Origin: Bacteroidales bacterium
GTDB taxonomy: Bacteria > Bacteroidota > Bacteroidia > Bacteroidales > JAAUTT01
DNA: 9,233 nucleotides
Reading direction: 5' to 3'
Assembly: GCA_012031335.1 (NCBI GenBank)
Contig: JAAUTT010000119.1
Span: forward strand, 1-9,233
Shown: in pieces, positions 1 to 5,623 of the stretch
Position numbering within the stretch: the stretch's first letter is position 1
Layout of the letters: every line of letters starts with the position of its first letter
The notes under the pieces: model-generated
Seen by the model: only the letters and a program-made list of their open reading frames with translations
What the model was told of the DNA's origin: nothing
Database searches by the model: none
Made by a program: the position numbers and the translations under genes

Positions 1-1
1 T

Positions 2-382
2 GCCCTCGAGCCTGTCACCCCATGGATGGGACATGATACCGCCCGCCATTATCAGTATTACCCGTTCGTGAACCTGGGGCATGCGAACCTGGCTATCGAC
101 AAAACAGCTGCTTCGCAGGAATATGTTTCATTTATGCGAAAGGGATTGCAGGGTATCCATAACAAAGCGAAAAACGATCCTTTCCAGCTGGGCATACCAT
201 TTATTTGGTGTTCGAATAATCTGGTGACGGCTGCCTTAACACAAGCGCAATTGTATTTTCAGGCATCGGGCGATTCCAGCTTTCTGGAAATGGAAGCTGC
301 CCTTCGCGACTGGCTTTTTGGGTGCAACCCCTGGGGTACCAGTATGATATGCGGCTTACCTGCTGGAGGTGATTACCCTTAA
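2..382 (+). CDS. GH9 glycoside hydrolase, C-terminal half of catalytic domain (5' end outside window; frame broken at 380)
   Basis: The frame is open from the window edge, so the start lies upstream; Met at 26 is internal. The visible part is the late half of a GH9 (alpha/alpha)6-barrel: PFVNLGHANLA (about 71-103), then a helix-rich segment, then NPWGTSM (about 328-348) and the GLPAGGDYP stretch that leads into the substrate-binding loop. GH9 enzymes hydrolyse beta-1,4 glycans by inversion; the family includes endo- and exo-glucanases and exo-beta-glucosaminidases. The Asp pair that activates water lies upstream of the window. The frame stops at TAA 380-382, but the protein clearly continues at -1: DYP, two residues, then PHSS. 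The catalytic domain and a deacetylase domain follow in that second frame. The most likely original is one long GH9-deacetylase polypeptide. The assignment to GH9 is firm; exo-glucosaminidase activity is only a suggestion from the fused domain and neighbours. Confidence 0.85.
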   Translation, partial: ALEPVTPWMGHDTARHYQYYPFVNLGHANLAIDKTAASQEYVSFMRKGLQGIHNKAKNDPFQLGIPFIWCSNNLVTAALTQAQLYFQASGDSSFLEMEAALRDWLFGCNPWGTSMICGLPAGGDYP

Positions 383-1341
383 AGCCTCACTCCTCTATCA
401 CCCTGCTTATGAAGCAAACTACCTATGGAGGTTTGGTTGACGGACCGGTTTACAGCACCATTTATAAGAATCTTAAGGGAATCACATTATTTGGGGTAGA
501 TGTTTATGCGCCTTTTCAAAACGGAATTGCTGTTTATCACGACGATTTGGGCGACTATAGCACCAACGAGCCTACCATGGACGGAACAGCAAGCCTCAGT
601 TTCTACCTTTCGTATCTCGAAAGTGAAGGAATGGCTCTGAAGAACACAGGCAATGATATGATGGATACCCATGGCGCCATTGTACGGAAAAACATAGATA
701 AAAAGGAGATCCGCATGATTTTCTCTGCCGATGCATATGGCGAAGGGGCCGATGAAATTCTGAAAGTTCTTGCTAAAAAGAAGGTAAAAGCCTCTTTCTT
801 CCTCACGGGAAATTTCCTTCGGAACCCTCAGTTTGAATCGTCTGTTAAAAAGATGATACAAGGAAATCATTATGTGGGGGCGCATTCGGACAAGCATTTG
901 TTGTATATGAACTGGGATAACCGCGACTCCCTAATTATCTCCGGTGAAACTTTCTACAACGATTTAAAAGCTAATTATGCAGAACTTGCAAGGTTTGGTG
1001 TTCATCCCGACTCGGCAAAGTTCTTTCTTCCTCCTTACGAATGGTACAATTCGACAATCAGCAGCTGGGCGGCAAACATGGGACTGCAGGTTATCAACTT
1101 TACACCAGGTGTTGGGACCAATGCTGATTATACAACGCCCGACATGCAAAACTATAAGTCGTCGCAAGCTTTAACGGAGGGGTTGATGCAATTCGAATCG
1201 ACCTCTCCCGATAAACTGAACGGTGCTATTATCCTGATTCACCTGGGTACCCATCCCGGGAGGACAGATAAATTCTACCATCAACTTGGTTATATCATTG
1301 ATTCACTCAAGAAAAAAGGATATGTTTTCAGAAAGTTTTAA
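382..1341 (+). CDS. End of GH9 domain fused to polysaccharide deacetylase-like (NodB/CE4) domain
   Basis: This is the same gene as the preceding GH9 fragment, shifted by one base; the first ATG in this frame is at 409, but codons from 382 (K-PHSSIT) already match the family. Counting from that ATG, residues 1-75 finish GH9 and include DYSTNEPTMDGTA, with Glu54 in the position of the GH9 catalytic acid. Residues 76-100 are a linker. Residues 101-310 resemble a NodB fold: IFSAD (104-108) at motif 1, KASFFLTGNF (127-136), HSDKH (159-163) as the metal-binding HxxxH motif 2, FFLPPYEWYN (205-214) at motif 3, and LIHLGTHP (276-283) at motif 5. The canonical TFDDG of motif 1 is altered, so the metal or base Asp arrangement is unusual. 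The domain would remove N- or O-acetyl groups from a glycan in the periplasm or outside. The C-terminus (VFRKF) looks natural. The next gene starts after about 150 bp. Confidence 0.85.
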   Translation, partial: KPHSSITLLMKQTTYGGLVDGPVYSTIYKNLKGITLFGVDVYAPFQNGIAVYHDDLGDYSTNEPTMDGTASLSFYLSYLESEGMALKNTGNDMMDTHGAIVRKNIDKKEIRMIFSADAYGEGADEILKVLAKKKVKASFFLTGNFLRNPQFESSVKKMIQGNHYVGAHSDKHLLYMNWDNRDSLIISGETFYNDLKANYAELARFGVHPDSAKFFLPPYEWYNSTISSWAANMGLQVINFTPGVGTNADYTTPDMQNYKSSQALTEGLMQFESTSPDKLNGAIILIHLGTHPGRTDKFYHQLGYIIDSLKKKGYVFRKF

Positions 1342-1489
1342 AATCCGGATGGTTGGGATACCTGTAAACCTCTTTGCAACCAATCCAGAATGGATCGAAT
1401 CAGCAAATAATTTCACAGAGAAGCCCAAAGAAACCACTGAGAATCTATACGCAGGAATTACTTTGCTGAAAGTTGTTCCAACAGCACGA

Positions 1490-2692
1490 ATGATCCTTAC
1501 TGCCCTGTTTTTATTATTATCCTTAAATACTTTCTCTCAAAATCATCCCAAACGCGAAATGCGTGCGGTGTGGATTGCCACGGTGGCCAACATCGACTGG
1601 CCTTCGTCCGACAGTCTGAGTGTTGATGTGCAGCAACAGGAAATGATAGAGCTGCTCGACCTTGTAAAGGCTTACCACATGAATACGGTAGTATTTCAAA
1701 TCCGCCCCTGTGCCGATGCATTTTATAACTCCCCTTACGAGCCCTGGTCGCAATGGCTAACCGGTCAGCAAGGTAAAGCGCCCGATCCTTATTACGATCC
1801 CCTGGAGTTTGCCATAGCCGAATGTCGTAAACGGGGCATCGATATCCATGTGTGGCTTAACCCATACCGGGCATTGCGCGATACCGCCATCCACACTTCA
1901 TCTCCCGATCATATCACAAACACCCACCCGGAATGGTTTCTTACCTATGGCAATACAAAATACTTCAACCCCGGATTGCCGGAAACACGCGACTTTGTTG
2001 CACGGGTGGTGAGCGATATTGTGCGCCGGTACCAGGTTGATGCCATCCATATGGACGATTATTTCTATCCTTACCGCATCGCCAATAAGGAGTTCCCCGA
2101 CGATAAAGCTTTTGCTGAATTCCCACGAGGCTATGCTCCCGAGCAGCGCGAAGACTGGCGCCGCGATAATGTGAACCTCATCATCCGACAAATTCACGAC
2201 AGCATCCACAAAATAAAACCCTGGGTCGAATTTGGAATATCACCATTCGGTGTTTGGCGCAATGCCGACAAAGATCCTACAGGTTCCCGAACACAGGCAG
2301 GGCAAACAAACTACGACGACCTGTATGCCGATATCCTGAAATGGCAGAGAGAAGGTTGGATAGATTATGTGGTACCGCAGATTTATTGGCAGATTGGCAA
2401 AAAGGTGGCCGATTACGCCATCCTTGCCGACTGGTGGAGCCGTAATGCCTTTGGATGCCCGGTATATGTAGGGCAGGCACCGTACCGTATCGATAAGAAA
2501 TCTAAAGAAAAGGAATGGCGCAAATCGAATGAAATCATCCGTCAAATTGAACTCAACAGGCAATATCCCAATATTTCGGGTAGCATGTATTTCAGTGCAA
2601 AGTTTATGAGAAAAGACCCATTGAATATTCATCGCAAGCTTTTAAAAAAAGCTTACCGGTATCCTGCCTTACACCTGCAAACCCCAAAATAG
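1490..2692 (+). CDS. GHL10 (DUF187) family glycosyl hydrolase, secreted; C-terminal domain split off by a frameshift
   Basis: This is a 400-residue product of the GHL10 family (Pfam PF02638). E. coli DigH (YddW), which cleaves denuded peptidoglycan glycan strands, is a characterised relative. From ATG 1490 there is a short hydrophobic leader ending NTFSQ (13-17). Family signatures follow: RAVWIATVANIDWPS (25-39), FQIRPCADAFYNSPYEPWS (69-87), HVWLNPYR (120-127), YFNPG (158-162), IHMDDYFYP (186-194) with the acidic pair D189-D190, FGISPFGVWRN (248-258), VVPQIYW (294-300) and GSMYFSAKFM (364-373). It is probably a periplasmic or surface enzyme. The start is uncertain. The frame is open back to 1286, and TTG 1463 has AGGA six bases upstream and would add LLKVVPTAR, a charged n-region typical of a signal peptide. 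The stop at 2690 is probably artefactual or recent: after YRYPAL (389-394) the family-like sequence continues in the -1 frame into an FN3-like domain. Confidence 0.88.
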   Translation: MILTALFLLLSLNTFSQNHPKREMRAVWIATVANIDWPSSDSLSVDVQQQEMIELLDLVKAYHMNTVVFQIRPCADAFYNSPYEPWSQWLTGQQGKAPDPYYDPLEFAIAECRKRGIDIHVWLNPYRALRDTAIHTSSPDHITNTHPEWFLTYGNTKYFNPGLPETRDFVARVVSDIVRRYQVDAIHMDDYFYPYRIANKEFPDDKAFAEFPRGYAPEQREDWRRDNVNLIIRQIHDSIHKIKPWVEFGISPFGVWRNADKDPTGSRTQAGQTNYDDLYADILKWQREGWIDYVVPQIYWQIGKKVADYAILADWWSRNAFGCPVYVGQAPYRIDKKSKEKEWRKSNEIIRQIELNRQYPNISGSMYFSAKFMRKDPLNIHRKLLKKAYRYPALHLQTPK

Positions 2693-2988
2693 CTTCTGTG
2701 GTAGCAGAAATTCCACATGAAACAAAAATAACAACTAGGAACGATTCGATACAGTTGAACTGGAAAGAAGGGGAGAATACCAAGGGATTTGTGATCTATA
2801 AATTTGAGAAGGGGAGTAAAGCCAGTCTGGACAATGCCCGGAATATTTTTCAGACAACTTCCGAAACAGAAATTTCCTTCCCTTTAAATAAAAATACCGA
2901 TACCGGTAAGTATTATTATATGATTACTTCCCTGAGCTTTACACATGCCGAAAGTATACCCGTTTATTTTCAAATGACAGAAAAATAG
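2671..2988 (+). CDS. C-terminal FN3-like domain of the GHL10 protein, in shifted frame
   Basis: This is a gene fragment and not an independent gene. In the frame ending at TAG 2986-2988, codons from 2671 read TPANPKIASVVAEIP, a natural continuation of YRYPAL at the end of the upstream frame. The rest (IQLNWKEGENTKGFVIYKF at about 2749-2805, ending SIPVYFQMTEK) looks like a fibronectin type III or similar beta-sandwich of about 90 residues, which Bacteroidota GHL10 proteins commonly carry after the catalytic domain. A GTG at 2698 is the first start-like codon but has no reason to be used. Restoring one base near 2668-2674 gives a full protein of about 499 residues from ATG 1490. The end lies four bases before the symporter ATG, so the gene belongs to the same operon. 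Confidence 0.75.
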   Translation, partial: TPANPKIASVVAEIPHETKITTRNDSIQLNWKEGENTKGFVIYKFEKGSKASLDNARNIFQTTSETEISFPLNKNTDTGKYYYMITSLSFTHAESIPVYFQMTEK

Positions 2989-2992
2989 TCCT

Positions 2993-3232
2993 ATGAGTAC
3001 GTTGTTAGCTTTTATTGTAATTGTCGGTTTTTTCGGACTTCTGATGATAGTTTCCTACCTGTCGTCGCGGAAGGTAACTTCCGAAACTTTTTTTTACCGG
3101 AAACAGGCGTTCCCCCTGGTATCTGGTTGCTTTCGGAATGATAGGCGCCACCATTTCGGGAGTTACTTTTATATCCGTTCCCGGAGAAGTTGGAAATTCC
3201 GGGTGGACTTATCTGCAGTTCCTACTTGGTAA
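2993..3232 (+). CDS. Sodium:solute symporter, N-terminal fragment (frameshifted after about 3112)
   Basis: ATG 2993 follows the upstream stop by four bases. The first 41 codons encode the expected start of an SSS transporter: a first membrane helix (LLAFIVIVGFFGLLMIVSYL) and SSRKVTSETFFYRKQAFP, the typical cytoplasmic loop after TM1. After the run of five C at 3112-3116 the frame gives nonsense (residues 42-79) and stops at 3230-3232. With four C the sequence reads FPWYLVAFGMIG and joins the main symporter frame directly. This fragment is the true N-terminus of the next entry and not a separate protein. Confidence 0.8.
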   Translation: MSTLLAFIVIVGFFGLLMIVSYLSSRKVTSETFFYRKQAFPLVSGCFRNDRRHHFGSYFYIRSRRSWKFRVDLSAVPTW

Positions 3233-4436
3233 TTTCATTGGTTACTGGATTATCGCTTTGGTGCTGATTCCTTTATACTACCGGTTTAATCTGGTTTCCA
3301 TTTATACTTATCTCGACAAGCGATTTGGGAATAACTCCTACCGAACCGGTTCATTCTTTTTTCTTGTATCGCAAACTATTGGCGCTTCATTTCGCATGTA
3401 CCTGGTGTCGGGTGTATTGCAGGTAGCTTTTTTCAATGCCATTGGAATTCCTTTTTGGGTTACAGTACTATTTACAATATTCATGATTTGGCTGTATACT
3501 TTTAAAGCCGGAATCAAAACTGTGGTATGGACAGATTCCCTGCAAACACTTTTTATCCTGTTATCGCTGGGAATTACTATTGTGATTATTTCGAAAGATT
3601 TTAGTTTAGGAATTACTGATCTCACGAAAGTTGTTTTGGACCATCCTCACAGTAATATCTTTGATTGGGACTGGAAATCGGGAACCAATTTTTTCAAACA
3701 GTTTTTTGCCGGGATTGGGATTGTGATTGTGATGAACGGATTGGATCAGAATATGATGCAAAAGAGCCTGACCTGCCGTAATAGGAGTGATGCTCAAAAA
3801 AACCTTTTCTGGTTTAGCTTTGCTTTTATCATCACCAATATATTATTCCTCAGTTTAGGTGTAATGCTTTATTATTATGCATCGCAAATGGGAATTAAGG
3901 TGCCGGAAAAAACCGATGATTTATTCCCGACCTTAGCACTGCATCATTTTGGCGCACTAGCAGGAATTCTGTTTTTACTTGGAATTACTTCAGCAGCTTA
4001 TTCCAGTGCCGACTCAGCCCTTACTGCTCTAACCACCTCATTCTGCATCGATTTTCTGAAACTAAACCCGGCATCACCACAAAGTAAGCAAAAGCGGTTT
4101 ATTGTTCATATTGCCTTTTCGTTAGTGATGTTTTTGGTTATCATACTCTTCAGGATTATAAATGACGAAAGTGTTGTTAAATCGGTATTTACCGTTGCCG
4201 GATACACTTATGGACCCTTACTGGGTTTATTCTCCTTCGGGATGTTTTCAAAAAGAGCAGTTAACGACAGACTTGTACCCTTAATTGGCATCCTTTCGCC
4301 GGTGTTATGTTATGTTATTAACCGGTTTTCGGATGTGTTACTGGGCGGTTACAAATTTGGTTTCGAGCTTCTATTACTCAATGGTGCATTAACCTTTATT
4401 GGCTTACTTATAATCTCAAAAAAACAAAACCAATGA
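3117..4436 (+). CDS. Sodium:solute symporter (SSS family) permease, main part
   Basis: Codons from 3117 (WYLVAFGMIG) continue the fragment that begins at 2993; the first ATG in this frame is at 3138. The repaired protein would be about 480 residues, the usual SSS length, with roughly thirteen hydrophobic helices. Family features are GATISGVTFISVPGEVGNSG (TM2, at 3141-3200), the YRFNLVSIYTYLDKRFG loop (about 3280-3330), and TSAAYSSADSALTALTTSF (about 3988-4044), whose Ser-rich helix corresponds to the Na+-site helix of SSS carriers. It should couple Na+ entry to uptake of a small solute across the inner membrane. The substrate cannot be read from the sequence; neighbours point to an amino sugar or muropeptide-derived sugar. 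The stop codon overlaps the next start (ATGA at 4433-4436), suggesting translational coupling with the acetyltransferase. Confidence 0.88.
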   Translation, partial: WYLVAFGMIGATISGVTFISVPGEVGNSGWTYLQFLLGNFIGYWIIALVLIPLYYRFNLVSIYTYLDKRFGNNSYRTGSFFFLVSQTIGASFRMYLVSGVLQVAFFNAIGIPFWVTVLFTIFMIWLYTFKAGIKTVVWTDSLQTLFILLSLGITIVIISKDFSLGITDLTKVVLDHPHSNIFDWDWKSGTNFFKQFFAGIGIVIVMNGLDQNMMQKSLTCRNRSDAQKNLFWFSFAFIITNILFLSLGVMLYYYASQMGIKVPEKTDDLFPTLALHHFGALAGILFLLGITSAAYSSADSALTALTTSFCIDFLKLNPASPQSKQKRFIVHIAFSLVMFLVIILFRIINDESVVKSVFTVAGYTYGPLLGLFSFGMFSKRAVNDRLVPLIGILSPVLCYVINRFSDVLLGGYKFGFELLLLNGALTFIGLLIISKKQNQ

Positions 4437-5542
4437 CCAATACCCAACGTTATCTTTCACTGGATGTGTTTCGGGGAATTACGGTTGCATCCATGATTCT
4501 GGTAAACAACCCAGGTAGCTGGGCACATATTTATGCTCCGCTGAAACATTCGGAGTGGCACGGTTGTACACCCACCGACCTTGTTTTTCCCTTCTTTTTA
4601 TTTATTGTAGGCGTTTCCATGTTTTTTTCCTTTACCAGGTCCAATTCAGCACTAAACCAGCAAACGTTTCTGAGAATCGGGAAAAGAACCCTGTTGATAT
4701 TTGCTATCGGGTTGTTTCTGAATTCTTTCCCGCAATGGTCGACCGATTATTCCAAATTAAGGATACTTGGTGTGCTTCAGCGGATCGCCCTGGCGTATGG
4801 TATCGGTTCGCTTGTGGTATTGTGGTTACCCCGTAAATATCTGATGTTTGCAGCTTCGGCTATTCTTCTTGTTTATTGGGGAATACTCTGGTTTTTTGGA
4901 GGAAATGATCCATACAGCCTGCACGGAAATGCTACTATTGGTTTTGACAGTGCAATCCTAGGTGTAAATCACCTTTATAAAGGCTTTGGAATTCCCTTCG
5001 ATCCGGAAGGATTGCTCAGTACCTTACCAGCCATAGGAACAGTTATTCTTGGATATCTGGCAGGTAGTTTAATTAAAACCACGGAGAAAACTCTGGTCCC
5101 ACTGAAATTAATGGTTTGGGGTTTGGCGGGCGTTACTCTGGGAGCAATATGGAATATGGTATTGCCAATAAACAAACCATTATGGACCGGTTCTTATGTG
5201 TTTTACACCGGAGGTTTAGCCAGTTTTGCGCTAGGTGTGTTAATCTGGGTTATCGACCTGAAAGGGTTTATGAAATGGACACCATTTTTCCTGGTCTTTG
5301 GGATGAATCCCCTGTTTATTTTTGCACTCTCGGGTTTATGGGCCAAAATTTTTACCAGAATAATCAGGATAACAGGCAATGATGGAACTGTCACCAACGG
5401 TTATTCCTGGTCCTATAACCACCTCTTTCAATCCTGGGCAGGAGATATCAATGGTTCCCTTTTATTTGCCATTACCCACATTGTGTTATTTTGGCTAATA
5501 GGATTGATTTTATACAAAAGAAAAATATTTATTAAGGTTTAA
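4433..5542 (+). CDS. DUF5009/HGSNAT-like transmembrane acyltransferase (NagX-like)
   Basis: This 369-residue integral membrane protein has about ten hydrophobic helices. The N-terminus RYLSLDVFRGITVASMILV (6-24) and LKHSEWHGCTPTDLVFPFF (37-55) are hallmarks of the heparan-alpha-glucosaminide N-acetyltransferase family. His39 aligns with the human HGSNAT histidine (His269) reported as the acetyl-carrying residue. Family members move an acetyl group from cytoplasmic acetyl-CoA to the amino group of a terminal glucosamine. Bacterial relatives called NagX occur in N-acetylglucosamine utilisation regulons. Here the gene overlaps the symporter by four bases and sits in the same run as a deacetylase-bearing GH9 enzyme, consistent with re-acetylation of a de-N-acetylated amino sugar at the inner membrane. 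The family assignment is strong; the substrate is inferred. The reading frame is intact. Confidence 0.88.
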   Translation: MTNTQRYLSLDVFRGITVASMILVNNPGSWAHIYAPLKHSEWHGCTPTDLVFPFFLFIVGVSMFFSFTRSNSALNQQTFLRIGKRTLLIFAIGLFLNSFPQWSTDYSKLRILGVLQRIALAYGIGSLVVLWLPRKYLMFAASAILLVYWGILWFFGGNDPYSLHGNATIGFDSAILGVNHLYKGFGIPFDPEGLLSTLPAIGTVILGYLAGSLIKTTEKTLVPLKLMVWGLAGVTLGAIWNMVLPINKPLWTGSYVFYTGGLASFALGVLIWVIDLKGFMKWTPFFLVFGMNPLFIFALSGLWAKIFTRIIRITGNDGTVTNGYSWSYNHLFQSWAGDINGSLLFAITHIVLFWLIGLILYKRKIFIKV

Positions 5543-5623
5543 CCCGTTTATGAAATGATGAGGCAATGGCGTTAAGCCTGAAAATAAATTTTTGTTGAAG
5601 TAATTAAATTAATTGAGAAGCTT

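Noticed and set aside
377..384. Programmed -1 frameshift site in the GH9 gene
   Set aside because: CCCTTAA does not fit X-XXY-YYZ, no stimulatory hairpin is evident downstream, and two similar breaks follow in unrelated genes.
487..897. A 136-residue open frame on the minus strand
   Set aside because: It is antisense to well-conserved GH9-deacetylase coding sequence and shows no recognisable domain.
2637..2656. Inverted repeat AAGCTTTT/AAAAAAGCTT resembling a hairpin with an A/T run
   Set aside because: It lies inside the conserved GHL10 coding sequence (HRKLLKKAYR) and is explained by Lys and Leu codons; no gene ends there.
5560..5600. Possible terminator or promoter between the acetyltransferase and serine hydrolase (AGGC...GCCT; TAAATTTT and AATTTTTG)
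   Set aside because: The stem is only four pairs, and the -7-like matches each miss one base and have no -33 element, so the gap is not shown to divide the operon.
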